In this document: piece after piece, positions 23,206-34,744 of the stretch
Layout of the letters: each line of letters begins with the position of its first letter
Position numbering within the stretch: position 1 is the stretch's first letter
Assembly: GCA_949825045.1 (NCBI GenBank)
Contig: OX463816.1
Coordinates: forward strand, 19,417,243 to 19,481,242
Origin: Argyresthia goedartella
Taxonomy: Eukaryota; Arthropoda; Insecta; Lepidoptera; Argyresthiidae
Reading direction: 5' to 3'
DNA length: 64,000 nt
The notes under the pieces: model-generated
Database searches by the model: none
What the model saw: the letters and a program-made list of their open reading frames with translations, nothing else
Told to the model about the DNA's origin: nothing
Made by a program: the position numbers and the translations under genes

Positions 23206-23814
23206 TACCTACATTATATACATTTTTGTTATATATTTTATACATGAATCGAATGACGCTCTCTGATTGGTGCAAATGGCCGGTCGCTGTCGTCTCGCGC
23301 ATTCGCGCCAAATCTTGCAGTGGCTATTTTCACGATAAAAGAATTTGATGTGTTATTTCACTTATTTCACATGCTAAATTATAATTAATGATACTGTCTA
23401 TAGTAGCTTGAATTATATTTTGGAGGACCTTGTGTTGAAGCTGTAAAAAGTAAAATGGTGATAAGATGTAAAATTCGTGGTTGAGTTAGAAAATTAGGTG
23501 CAATATATAAATAAGAAGGACAAGTAAAAATAATTTTTGATCTTTACTTGACGCTTTCTATAAAATATTTCGTTGGCGTTGTAAAAAAGACGAATATGTT
23601 TATTAGAGGCTATCTCATTTTGCCGTTGCTTAGTTATAAAATGAGAAGTTTGATCACGTGGCCAATAAAGAAATCTGTGGCTCGACTTATAATTTTCCTA
23701 TTTATATTCAAAAAGTATTATTTATTAGTTTCCTGTTAAAATAAAATCTATTTCAAGAGATTATTTTTTAATTAACCAAGTTAAGGACAATAGTTACTTC
23801 TTAAAGTTATTTAA
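23206..23814. other. AT-rich intergenic DNA, nothing recognised
   Basis: No domain, TIR or polyadenylation arrangement was recognised. The short open frame at 23548-23739 has no recognisable feature. Confidence 0.3.
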
Positions 23815-24410
23815 GAGTCCGTACCTCAAAAGGGGGAACGCTTATATGATCACTCGCGTGTCCCTCCGTTCGTCTGTCCGTCTGTCATAGGCACTTTATT
23901 AGGAACTATAAGAGATAGTCTTGAAATCTTCTACAAACATACTTATCCTAACCCCAATATAATTAAAGTCGAATGTGAAAATATATTGCCTACAAAAAGG
24001 GGAGGGGATAAAATGACAAAAGGAAAAAATATATAGATCAATAAAGTGCAAAAAATGTCCCTTCCCCCCCCCCCCACCCCCATCTCCGAAACTACAGAGT
24101 CTAAAATCATGAAAAAAAATAAGAAAATGTAGGAATTAAGCCAAAGATTTCAGAAAAACTAACCCAGAATTGCTGAGGTTTTGTATTTATCTGTAAACTA
24201 CATACAAAACTTATAAGTGCACCTGATTAAGTTCATAGAGTATGAAAGTAGCCTTACCAATAACTTTGTAAACTACATTTTGCTATGTGAAATCCAAACT
24301 ATTCACTCCACACAGCGATCATTATGATCGCTGACTCCACATCATCTCTACTTGTAAAGTGGTACGGATCCCTTCGTGCGCGAGTACAACTCATCCTTGA
24401 CCACTATCCA
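23815..24410 (+). repeat. Interspersed repeat related to the GGGTTCCGTACC family
   Basis: The start resembles AGTCCGTACCTCAAAAGG with CCGTTCGTCTGTCCGTCTG; the end resembles the copy at 31799-32205 (CCTTACCAATAACTTTGTAA, CCAAACTATTCACTCCACAC, CCCTTCGTGCGCGAGT). A poly-C run is at 24066-24080. No coding content. Confidence 0.5.
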
Positions 24411-24589
24411 ACCTTTTAATCAATATTGAATTGGCCAAACGCGCACGACCGAATTATCAAACGTCGATATTTAATCGATTGACCATTTCATGAAATGCAA
24501 CCATCATGAAATTATCAATTCTTTGAAATGGCCACGCACGCACGACATTCTACACAGTAATCTAATCAATAGTAGATAATCATACCACG

Positions 24590-24782
24590 GTGGAGCGAGT
24601 CTATCTAAACAATTTCTGATGCGATACGCGACCAGCTGTTTAAGCAACAGGCAGGGCAGACAATGGCTGAATGTCATTACGGGGCCGGGGCCACAACAAT
24701 TAGACTCGATCGCAATCCGCCGAGTGGCCGAACGTAGGAACAAAACGCTTTTGCAGACCTACGAACTCATAGAACTGTGAGA
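24590..24782 (+). other. Coding-like remnant, family unknown
   Basis: A plus-strand frame to TGA at 24777 reads LDSIAIRRVAERRNKTLL and then LQTYELIEL, which looks like real C-terminal coding sequence but no full exon with a good acceptor is seen. It may be a transposon remnant or a terminal exon. Confidence 0.2.
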
Positions 24783-25289
24783 ATTATGCAAGCAAGCTGA
24801 ACCCCAACAAAGAGAAAACAACAATTAAATACTGCACTACAACATGACACTGTACTTGATGTTTTCAATAAAATTTGTTTGATTTGAATGAAATGTACTC
24901 CCATGTATGTTCAGTCCAAACTAAATAACGCAATCTAAGGTTGTTTCAAAAAACTTGTTTCACTAAGAGTTCATTAAGCTCTGGGGGGTTATTGTGCCGA
25001 TTAGGAACCTAAACTGATCCGCAAAATTACCATGGCCGCCTTAAACCAACTTTTGTTATTAGGTAAATAAAGTCTATTATGGCTATATATGAACGAAATT
25101 GATATGAAGCCATGGTGAAGTTCTTGTTTTGAATCGAATCTGAATCGCTAAAAGATTGTGATAAGGGAACCCCCCAGAAGTGAATAATTTTCAGTAGACA
25201 TGAGCATGACATCATGCGAACTCTACGTTAAATGTTTCAAAACGGATGCAGAGCGACGATGGGCTAGTAAAGCGAGGGTACAAGTCAGT

Positions 25290-25410
25290 ATACCTGACGC
25301 CAACTTTCTTGGCGCCTGAGTGCCGCCTGAAGGGTGCGGCGGCGCATGGGAACAAGGGATGCATACATGGGCGAGAGAGACAAAGTGACCGCACATGCCA
25401 AGAAACCTTG
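25290..25410. mobile_element. Small MITE, family G1, intact copy
   Basis: CAACTTTCTTGGCGCC at the left is inverted in GCCAAGAAACC at the right, around a purine-rich centre. The same sequence occurs split at 26150-26205 and 28895-28975, where a 2.7 kb element has inserted. Confidence 0.5.
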
Positions 25411-25457
25411 CGATATCTGTACCTATGACATATTTAGAGTTTGGATTATGTGAATAG

Positions 25458-25535
25458 CAAACAATAACGTAGCGCCACGACTCTTCCCATACGCGGTGGC
25501 AGAGGCACAATTGTGCCCAGGTTTAGCCAGTAATT
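25458..25535 (+). repeat. Dispersed repeat with GGCACAATTGTGCC palindrome
   Basis: GGCAGAGGCACAATTGTGCC and GTTTAGCCAGTA recur inverted at 63467-63540. Confidence 0.55.
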
Positions 25536-25569
25536 CAATGATATATTTTGCGTGACAGACAGGGGGCTA

Positions 25570-25755
25570 GCCTATCGCCGCTGCTATGGAGATTTAAGGT
25601 TTCCTCACGATTTTTTCCATCACCGTCATAACGACCGTATAGTGTAATATCATCTCATTGGTACATGGTCAGCACCGGATTCAAACCAGCATCTCATGAA
25701 AAACCGGCGTGTAATCATCTAGACCACGGAGCTCTCTTAGCGAACTCTCGAGCGT
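25570..25755 (-). mobile_element. tRNA-derived SINE (different family)
   Basis: On the minus strand: a tRNA-like head with GTGGTCTAGATG and B-box GGTTTGAATCC (25688-25678), then a body containing CGTGAGGAAACC, typical of lepidopteran SINEs. No other copy in the window. Confidence 0.5.
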
Positions 25756-26424
25756 AAATAGCAAACTATTAAAAAAACTTAATTTAATGATTCACAGGTC
25801 AAAATGACGATGAAAAGTACTCCGTTTAGTTACCTACCTTGGTTCGTATTTAAGTATGTACGTTCAAATAGACTAATATAATAACTCTGGCTTACTTAGG
25901 TATCCTTCATTCTTGTGTTCCAGGAAAGAAAAAGTCCACAAATATCGACATCTTAGATAAATACAACCATGGTACATAATATTTACGAGAACAATCGCCA
26001 CCCACCGCTATCAAAATAGAAAATATAGATTTAGGTACGTTTATATAAAAATTGTGTACATATTTGTAAAGCAAAGCTGCCGGTCTAGCGTCATGGCAAC
26101 ACCCTATGAAACGAACTCGCAAAATATCATCTACGTACAGTATACAGCTAACGCAAATATTGTTGGCGTCTGATTGCCGCCTGGAGGGGGTAGCGGCGCA
26201 TAGGTACAATTACTGAAGTGCCGTTCCCAGTGAATTTTCCTAGGTGGGAATATGTCCCGGGCATGCTAAGTGGGAATTTTGGGAAAAGTTGCAAAAAAAA
26301 AATTGTATTTGTTACTGGGAACGGGAATATTCCCCGGGCACGTTCCCCAAGCAAATTCCCTGCTCAATATTAAGATTATTTCACATCAAATTTTATTAAA
26401 AAATCATTAAAGTATTGTTGGATG

Positions 26425-26573
26425 CACCTGCACCCGTAGCATGTTTACCCCCGCGGCGGGATGTAGCGACGAGGGAAAGTAAGAGAAGAGCTTTACGCTC
26501 GAAATAGCTCTGTCCCTCACTTTTCCGCGTCGCGACACCCGCCCCCGCAGACAACGTGCTACGGGTGCTGGAC
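26425..26573. mobile_element. Foldback MITE (GC-rich hairpin)
   Basis: The two halves (26425-26501 and 26502-26573) are imperfect inverses: CACCCGTAGCATGTTTACCC opposite ACAACGTGCTACGGGTGC, and GAGGGAAAGTAAGAG opposite CTGTCCCTCACTTTTCC. No spacer to speak of. Confidence 0.65.
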
Positions 26574-27099
26574 TGGTTATAAATAGACCTCAGTTAATAT
26601 TCAGTGAAACCAATCCTTGTATGGTTATGCATATAAAACGTTACTTCAAATGAACAATAAAAATAACAGCCTTGTTAGCAAGGCATCATATTTTAACTTA
26701 GTAAAATAATCTTATATCTATCTTTTGCTAATATCTTAGTTAATTTCTAATTATATATTTACCTACTTCGCTCTCACTCTGACGGTCTTCATAAATCCAA
26801 CGACACCTCATTTATTCAAATCCGTCAAGAAGCCATTTGGGCTGCTGATGACCCGGTTGCACCAGAAGAGGTTTATGTTTTTCTAGCCTATGTATGTATG
26901 TTCATAATATTTTGTTTCAACTGTTTATTGAAGTCTTAGGTAGGTTCGCACGAAGAGAAAATGTTGAAAAACGCACAGGGAAGGCCAAAAATAATGTAGT
27001 ATGGGGATTTTCTATGAGAATTTCAGACGGTTTGAAAGACTTCGGGGGATTGTGCATCCAATTCGAAAGGGCATGTAGCATTTTTGGCATACTGACTAT

Positions 27100-27395
27100 C
27101 GAAAAATCATGATTTCTGCCGCCAGAGATGAAACGGGTGTCGATCGATAGTGGATATTTTACAAACAAATGTGTGTTATCAATAATTTCTAAAAACAATG
27201 TCCTTTTCGAGAAATCTGACTTCAAAAGGCGACAAAAACAACTTATTTGCACTTTGAAGTCACATATCGGACTCGCAAAGGATACCGTTTTAGAAATTCA
27301 TCATTACACACATTTGTTTTGACAATTTACTCTATCGATTTAATCTCTGACGGGCACCGGTTATATCTCTGGCGGCAGATATCAAGATATTTAAA
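27100..27395. mobile_element. Long foldback element
   Basis: Left arm about 27100-27225, right arm about 27255-27395: TCTGCCGCCAGAGAT opposite ATCTCTGGCGGCAGA, and ACAAACAAATGTGTG opposite TACACACATTTGTTT. Open frames on both strands here are explained by the inverted repeat. Confidence 0.65.
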
Positions 27396-27808
27396 AAAAA
27401 AGGTATGCAAGTTTCCATGCAAAACTGTTAGAACCCTTTTGAATTTAGTTTTTTCCTCTTAAATTCAAAACGGCCAGTTCCTTTGAAACTCGTATGCGAA
27501 GCTGCGCCACGGGCAGCTAGTACAAACTAACTCAATTAAAAATATATTGTTATATTCAATTTCATTGCTGCTTTTTCCGGTGAAAAAATCTGTAGACGAC
27601 GTCAAACTTGTTCTTACTCAGAACTCCAATGGCGATGTTTTCAATAGAAATCTTTCAAGTCCTCAGGACTCTTGTTAAATTTCACCAAATGTAGAGCAAA
27701 TTATGTGCTATTTTTGATTGTTACCAAAATTACAAAATGAACACGTGTAAATAGTTTTTTCGTTCACTGTGGTCACTGCAAAATCTCAACTTTTAGGTCT
27801 AATATTTC

Positions 27809-28390
27809 ATATTCATATTCACATTCTTTATTGAACAGAAATCTTAATAGTAAGGTAACAAAACATTTTATGAGCAAAGGCAAGCTTATCTCTATAGAGA
27901 GATTTCTACCAGCAAACCTAGTCACGACAGGAAAAATTGTGCAACAGGAGAGTCCTAGTGCGCAATAAAACTCTACACATCTAATTGTTTACAACTAAAG
28001 AATAATAATGTAATAAATGATATATATACTAAATAAAATACAAAAGCACAAAAATAAAATATATATGTATTAAACATATACTACTTAAATATATATATAT
28101 ATATATAAAAGTACCTATCACGAAAGAGAAAGGAAATGCTCTTTCAATCTTGTCTTAAAAGTGAAATTTGAGGGACTATCTTTAATAGCGCAGGGAAGTG
28201 CGTTCCACAGTCGGATCGCCGTTAACCTAAACGATTGTTTGTAAGCGGCAGTGTTATGCCGAGGATTAGAAAGGAGAGATATCGTGTGGGTTCTCCGGTT
28301 GCTATGCCCGGAAGAAATAAACTCGAAACGTTCTCGAAGATATGAGGGGTAGCGGGGATTTCGCAAAATGTTGAACAGATAGGACAGATA
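27809..28390 (-). mobile_element. Family A-like non-LTR 3' fragment, copy 3
   Basis: The minus-strand coding end (about 28385-28118) has LFNILRNPRYPSYLRERF and the LTAIRLWNALPCAIKDSP block. The 3' UTR carries AAAGGCAAGCTTATCTCTAT (27874-27893). The 3' tail is TATTCA repeated (27809-27830). More diverged than copies at 649 and 48165. Confidence 0.75.
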
Positions 28391-28889
28391 GAACAGATAT
28401 TTGAAATAGCGCAATCATTTACGTAATTACTGTAAACAAAGGTTCAAATGTAACTGTTTTCGAAATGTCCTTTCGCACGGTAGGTAGCTTAAAAAACTCG
28501 GCCGAAACATCACGAGTACAAACGAATTGTCAAATGAGCAAGGTACTAGTGAGCGGGAAAACAATAGTTTGTACCGCCCGTGCGTGGCAGACATTTACCT
28601 TCTAGCCCGCCTCTTAATCTATTGTCTCTAAGGGACTATCATCAAACTTCCTGGGTTTTCTTTTTACGGCTTTTACGTGATACCTAGAGTTCACTACTGT
28701 GTGTGATTCATCTTCAGGGATCCCAACTTAAACGTTTTACTACATTCTACGCGCGAAAATACTGTTACTTCTGTTTAATTTGATCGTTACCAATTAAGGG
28801 GAACGTTCCTGGGCACACGGGGAATTTCCCGGGTAAATTATCCACGGGGAATTTACTGGAAACGGGAATTTACCCACGGCACATCAGTG

Positions 28890-29621
28890 GGTATAATACA
28901 AGAGAGATGCGTGGGCGAGAGAGAGAGGTGAGAGTTCGTTCACACGCCAAGAAACCTTGCGGTATCTGTAGGAGTAGGTACCTTATCTACGCACACTAAT
29001 AGATATCAGACAGACAGACACTATAGGTATATAAAGATACGATTTTGGACAAGATCGGTTGCCTTGCCAGTTGCCACTGATGATTTCAGCATCAAACAGC
29101 AATATAGACAAGAAGGTACCTAAGCTATGTTTGGTTTGTCCATCAGGACAGGATTTGGGTGGACATTTTAAGTTTTCCAGGGTCTGTACCTAAAGGCTGT
29201 GTCAACATGACCCTAGACTTTTACAGAGTATGTATTAGGTACCCACTTCGGTGGGTCGCCGCTATAAACAGAATTGTAAAATCAAATAAAGTTGAAAAAA
29301 ATATTAATCATGACGTTTTTTAATTATGTAGGTAAAACATGACGGGTCGAAATTTTATGGAGTCAGGAATGACAAGACTATAACAGTTTTTTCTCAGACC
29401 AAGAGAGGTGTTTTTATATCAAAACGGACGTGGCCACTAAACTTGGTCCGCCCACCTCTAAAACATTTCTAGCACTGTTGCTCCATCGACTCGATAAAAA
29501 AACAACGGACGGCAGGTAGGTACAATGTTGTAAAATTGCTCTCTCGTGCACTTTTGTTTGTCGAAGGTTGTTGACGAATAGTGTCGATTCGTTCAATTCG
29601 CCGTGCTAATAATCAGTTAAA
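28890..29621. other. Intergenic, upstream of gene B
   Basis: 28895-28975 is the right half of the split MITE (CACGCCAAGAAACCTTGCGG). The rest is unassigned; it should include the gene B promoter, but no TATA box is evident. Confidence 0.35.
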
Positions 29622-29732
29622 ATGACATACGCGTTTATAATAGTCGTGTCGGTGGCCATTACTTTGAAGCTGCTTTTCATGAGTTTCTCGTTGTATTTCA
29701 CGCTGAAATCGCCTGAAGACAAGCAGATAGAG
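29622..29732 (+). CDS. Gene B exon 1: N-terminal membrane helix
   Basis: ATG at 29622 opens 37 codons with a hydrophobic segment (FIIVVSVAITLKLLFMSF) followed by a charged end (SPEDKQIE), then the consensus donor GTAAGT at 29733, phase 0. This is the same construction as gene A exon 1. The next well-formed phase-0 coding exon on this strand is 43532-43663; joined, the product would be about 80 aa. The 13.8 kb intron is filled with RTE, D2, MULE, mariner and E repeats, and extra exons inside it cannot be excluded. Family not recognised. Confidence 0.5.
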
Positions 29733-31240
29733 GTAAGTTACATTGAGCTGATATGGATCTACACGAAAATATATTTAGGAGTAGGTACTTGTTTACCTGC
29801 TTGCAAGTAGTAGTAAGTACAACCACGTGTTTAGTTTCACCTAATCAATATGACTTTCACTTTTATAGTAAAGTGGTTCCAATTAAATAGTGTAAGTAGG
29901 TAGGTAGGCTAAGAGGGCCTATTGTCGCACAGCACCATGTAACGCATATTTGGCACAATATCCTCAGTATCTATAGAGCTACCACATATAAATGCATATT
30001 TTTTAACGGAAAATATACGCTATTTCATTGATATTAATAGGTGTATCAAATTATTCAGTGGTCCTATGTGTATTGGTGCGGAAGTGTAAGCGGTGCGGAA
30101 ACGTCAACTTACGTTGTTTTTTCCGCTCGGGTCATCATAGCATGCAGAGATTTTATGGGTACGTGAGTGATTTCGTAATGTTGAAATCAATTGAAATATT
30201 AATTGAATGCCTCAGTAGACGAACTAATGTACCAATTAGAGAATACTCTAAAGGAGTACCTTTGATAATTTATTTTATGTTTACTCCAAATAAATCGGAG
30301 TACGGCGTTAGGCTTCTATGTTTTGTATAAATCCTAGTATCGTCGTGTTTGCGATATACTTACAAGAAAATCGTTAGCAGAAATAAAACGATAATTTTTC
30401 TATGCTAAAACTTTGTTTATCGTATTTTGTGAGACTGGGTATAATAATATAGGTGTTATTATCACAAATTCCTAATTAATCACGCACACTTGTAAAGATC
30501 AATATATTAACTGTTTAAGTACAGGATTTTGGCCTTTATCGCGTTGAAGGTAAAGGTGATATTTGAATATGCCCTGTTTTATCATGTGTCTATCATAGTT
30601 ACATAGCTTTGTCTTCATAGGAATAAATTAATGTAATTTATTTGAATTAAATCTGTATTTATATGACTGTAATTAAATTGTAGATATCTCGCCTTGTAAA
30701 TATTTTGTGTATATTTGTGTAGATTTGGCATCTGCTGTAATGGCACAAATATTTAATGTGAATAAAAAAATAAAAAATAAAAGGTATCATACAGGAATAC
30801 TGGTAAGTGGACCAACATATGTTGGGAGATGGGTCAAAACTAACCATTGTTGCTAAGATACCCAAAAATACCGATTTCGAGTTATAGGACTTTAAAGAAT
30901 TTTGAAGCTTTTACATACATCGTACCAATTCGCCTTTTCTTGGTGATTCAGTTCAGTGTTTTTGCTGGTTTTAGGTAAAAATAGAATAAATGTTGTATTT
31001 AAAAACAACAAAAAACAACCACTACAGAAAAAAAAACAATAATACAGGCTTAATAGGGGAAAACTATTTATTACATGTTTACTTAATATTTTGACTTAAT
31101 AACAGCGTCACCAAACAAAAGACTAAGTAACTGTTTGTGCAAATAAAACCAAAAATATCTCCACTTAGTTATACTTACTTAAGTATTTAAAAAACATTAC
31201 ATTACATAACATAAACATTTATTGTTAACTAAAAGCTATT
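29733..31240. other. Gene B intron, no exon recognised
   Basis: AT-rich. One 100-codon open frame at 30028-30330 has no recognisable domain and no consensus splice sites that use it. A tandem GGGGGTATAC duplication is at 31249-31266. Confidence 0.35.
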
Positions 31241-31266
31241 ATAATAAAACGGGGGTATACGGGGGT

Positions 31267-33005
31267 ATAACATCTTTGCCCCCAAGCCAACCTTACCTCC
31301 ACGCGGTGACCCTGCTAACTAACAAACAAGGCTCTGGCGAACCACTCACCGAGACGCACTCGCCAGCGTGGTGCTTAACGGCTGAAAACCCTCTTCAGTA
31401 GGTACTTATTATGAAAGACGTCCTACAGCCCCGACCGCCAGTCCCCGGCAGCCCAGATATTCCTAGCTCCGGCAGCGGCTCAGGTTACGGCGGGGCAGAG
31501 GGTGCTAAGAATCTCCGGTAGAGATCCGGCTGCCAACATTCGATGACCCTGGCTACATTCAATTCACGGACTTTGAAAGAAGGTTATAGCCTCACGGAAT
31601 TATTGGAAGAATTAGAACAAATTAAATGGTATGTTGTCGGCTTGTCTGAGGTTAGACGTAGATGCGAAGATCGGACACGACTAGCTTGTGGCGACACTTT
31701 CTGGCCATGAGGATTCATCATACGGGGGAGTAGGATTCCTGATCAACAAACAATTCAGATCTGCTATCCAGAGTGTACAAAGCATAACTCCAAACGTTTT
31801 TAGGGTTCCGTACCCGAAGGGTTCCTAACGGGACCCTATTACTAAGACTCCGCTGTCCGTCCGTCCGTCTGTCACCAGGCTGTATCTCAAGAACCTAGCT
31901 AGAGAGTTGAAATTTTCAGACTATGTATTTATGTTGCCGCTATAACAACAAATACTAAAAAACAGGATAAAAGAAATATTTAAGGGGGCTCCCATACAAC
32001 AATTCTTTCAATACCACATACAAACTTATGGATGCACCTGGTTACGTACATGGAGTGTGAAAGTAACCGCACCAATAACTTTGTAAACAATATTTTGCTG
32101 TGTAAAATCCAAACAATTCACTCCACACCATCGCTTCCATTGAACGGTGGAACGGAACCCTTCGTGCGCGATTTAGACTCGCACTTGACCGGTTTTTTTA
32201 CTTAACGCTAAAACTCAGGTATACAGGTATACATCCCGACCTCAAGACAGGACGACGACGACGTAAAACTTTCCGGAGGAAATAGAGAAAGCACTCAATG
32301 ACCCTCTATTTTACACTACTAAAATAAGTGATTTCAAGGCCGAAGTCGGTCCACCACTGGAAACAGAAAACTCTGTGGGGCAATATGGTCTAGGAGTTCG
32401 GAACCCACGAGGGCGGGTACTTGTTGACTTTCTTGAGCATCACAACTTGTTTGCAATTAATCATTTCTTCAAAAAACGCTCCTCAAGAAAGTGGACTTGG
32501 GCCAGCCCAGGGAAACGGACACAAAACAGCATAACCGATGTCAGCGTATTGGGTTGTTTCAAAAGACAAGTAGTGACCACCGTTTAGTAAGAGCAATATT
32601 TAAGTATAACCTGCATAATGAGAGATCGAATAAAGTTAGAAAATACCATGTGAAGTATTATAGTACTGCACACTACCATCTTCAGAAAGAGTTTCGCCTT
32701 GACCTGAAAAACCAAATCGACTCTCTACAAGCATAAGAAAACTTGGATGTGATGTTACAACGACAAAGAAACATCTTGGTGGCTCCATATAAAGGAGACA
32801 TAACTATCACCGGGATCACTTCTCTATTATCTCAAAGAAGTGATTTGAAGATTAAGAATCAGGTGGATCAAAGAGAAGTAGAAAAAAAAGAAAAAGAAAA
32901 CTAAAAGAAAATGTATTAGAAGGGATTTAAGATTATATATATATAGTGCAATTATATGGGGGGAGGCCTTTGCCCAGCAGTGGGATACCTTAATGGCTAA
33001 ATAAA
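31267..33005 (+). mobile_element. RTE-type non-LTR retrotransposon, rearranged and interrupted
   Basis: 5' UTR-like sequence, then the APE endonuclease start near 31552 (ATFNSRTLKEG, LTELLEELEQIKW, GLSEVRRR), SSYGGVGFLINKQF after a frameshift, an interrupting repeat at 31799-32205, and the endonuclease end (GLGVRNPRGRVLVDFLEHH, FFKKRSSRKWTWASPGKR, SDHRLVRA) to about 32640. The RT domain is missing; the C-terminus EAFAQQWDTLMAK ends at about 33003. These blocks and the FAQQWD end are typical of lepidopteran RTE elements. Pseudogene, internally deleted. Confidence 0.75.
31799..32205 (+). repeat. GGGTTCCGTACC-family repeat inserted in the RTE
   Basis: Runs from TAGGGTTCCGTACCCGAAGG to CGCACTTGACCGGTTTTTTT. 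It separates two parts of one RTE endonuclease domain, so it inserted after the RTE. No coding content. Confidence 0.7.
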
Positions 33006-33139
33006 AAAATAGTACAAACATTATTGTAGAAACTATTAAACAAAATTAAGCACCAAAAATATTTAGGCGTAAATAAAACAAAGATAGATCAGAAATTAAC
33101 ACACTTAAAGATTACCCAGGTAACCTAATCACAAATCAA

Positions 33140-33395
33140 ACACATAGACGAGGAGTTCCACGCGAAGCTGTATGCGTTACAGATCGAGGAACCAACGACA
33201 CCGAGACCCACGATCCAAGAGCAGAACCGATGGAGAGACTAGAAGACGAACCTAAGTATGTTATCTACGAATATTGTAAATAGGACCCGCAAGATTTGAC
33301 ATAATCTTGGTCTTGGACACGTTCATCCTGAGGCCTACCGCAAGCAAAGCTTTATGCAGTTCGTCGAGCATAGTCTGCAGATCCAATAGTTCTTA
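33140..33395 (-). pseudogene. RTE reverse transcriptase remnants in mixed orientation
   Basis: On the minus strand 33390-33290 encodes MLDELHKALLAVGLRMNVSK-type sequence, the post-palm block of RTE RTs. On the plus strand 33145-33215 encodes EEFHAKLYALQIEE, possibly the region before the RT. They lie just beyond the 3' end of the plus-strand RTE and are not one continuous copy. Confidence 0.5.
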
Positions 33396-33499
33396 TGACA
33401 ATGTATCTATTAATACCAAAAAAGTTCTAAATTTTTCGCGACCATTATTTGGTTTCATCTCTTCACCTATGTTTGTCTGGCCAGGGAGTAGCTTTCGTT

Positions 33500-34650
33500 T
33501 GCGTCGAAAATATTTCTCATATAATAGAGCATATAATGCTAATATAAAGAGTTATATCAGAATTATATGCGCATATAATACTGTTATACAGCAATTTTAG
33601 CAGCTAATGTGTCCATGCTAATATGATGCTATTATAATTCAATTGTACAGCAATTTGCCACGTAATTATAATTGCATAATATGTATTAGCATTAATAAAG
33701 GTTACAGCTACTCCAAGTGCTGAACATTGCCTGAATAACAAGGCACGTGGTACTTGTTATATTTAATATGCAACCATTCTCATACTCGTTCGCAAAATTG
33801 GAATAAGTGTGGACATCTTAAATGCTTTATCGAAGCTAAAAATAAGTTATCAGTGAAATTGTGGTATGCAGAAACTCATTTTTAATTTTTACTCAGTACG
33901 AGTGTTGAAGTGCGTATACTAAGTAATAATGAAGTTGTTTTAGTTGTCATTTGCATGTTTTTTTTACATATTAATTTTACATGTAAGCGCTGTTTACATT
34001 GTTATTTATTTTTGATCTAATTCAGTTCAAGCCAATATTTTCCAATATTAACTAAATGGATAAAAGCTATGGGCCTTACCACAAAAAATAAACCACGATT
34101 CAACAGTTGTTTAAAAACAAAAACGTATCGGATTTGACGTTTGTTTTGAGGTTAAACGCTGTTTATTTATTTTTTGTGGTAACACGATAAATGTTTACAA
34201 TAATACGCGTCATGTTTAACCATGGCGGATAAACGAGTGGTCAGTGTTAACTTAAATTTAATGCTGTCTACCATATAAATGTCCACGCATGGCTTATAAT
34301 GGTAAATTATAACTCAACCAGCAGACTAAATGCCGATTTAAATTCCATTATTCAGCCCAGGTCTGAATTGACCGGCACGATGTACAGATTTAAAGAGGTT
34401 CGTATGTTCTCTGTTAAAATGCAAGTGTTTTAAAGGTATACCTGTGAATAATTATTCAGAAAACTCCACAAAATGCGCTTTTGCAGCTGATAGGGTCCAA
34501 CGCTACTAAACGCTGAATAACAGTGAATCTAAGGGCGTCTGTGTAGAGCTTCGAGAAAGAGAATCACAGTATAGAATTATGCATTTTATTGGGTCTCGAA
34601 TTTCCTATGCAGCTATTGCAGCCTGAGTGAACACCAAGGTCGTTAAAAAG
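33500..34650. mobile_element. TIR element D2, end-truncated copy of D1
   Basis: Shares with D1 the ATATAATGC palindromes (33530-33595), ATTAGCATTAATAAAGG, ATTCAGCCCAGGTCTGAATT and AACGCTGAATAACAGTGAAT. It lacks the RT insertion (uninterrupted at 34281-34291) but has a 118-bp MITE at 34070-34187 that D1 lacks. The terminal CAAGTAGCACAAA ends are not found. Confidence 0.6.
34070..34187. mobile_element. 118-bp MITE with TA target duplication
   Basis: TTACCACAAAAAATAAAC near the left end is inverted at the right (GTTTATTTATTTTTTGTGGTAA). It is flanked by TA (34068-34069, 34188-34189), and D1 has a single TA at the matching point (19582-19583). Confidence 0.7.
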
Positions 34651-34744
34651 AGTAACAAACATATAAACACACACACAAACTTATAAACACATACACAAAC
34701 TTTCGCAATTATAATATTAGTAGGATAATTACTAGACCATATAA

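Larger units (their letters stand above)
26211..28889. mobile_element. 2.7 kb TIR element with 8-bp target duplication (hAT-like), non-autonomous
   Basis: Ends read TACTGAAGTGCCG (26211-26223) and, inverted, CACTGATGTGCCG (28889-28877). The flanks GGTACAAT (26203-26210) and GGTATAAT (28890-28897) fit an 8-bp target duplication, as for hAT elements. Outside them lie the two halves of the MITE seen whole at 25290-25410. Subterminal GGGAATTTCCC-like repeats occur at both ends. No transposase is seen; the interior holds two foldbacks and a family A fragment. Confidence 0.6.

Noticed and set aside
26894..27462. Several overlapping open frames
   Set aside because: They mirror each other because the region is a long foldback.
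30028..30330. 100-codon open frame as an internal exon of gene B
   Set aside because: No consensus splice sites in a usable phase and no recognisable protein features.
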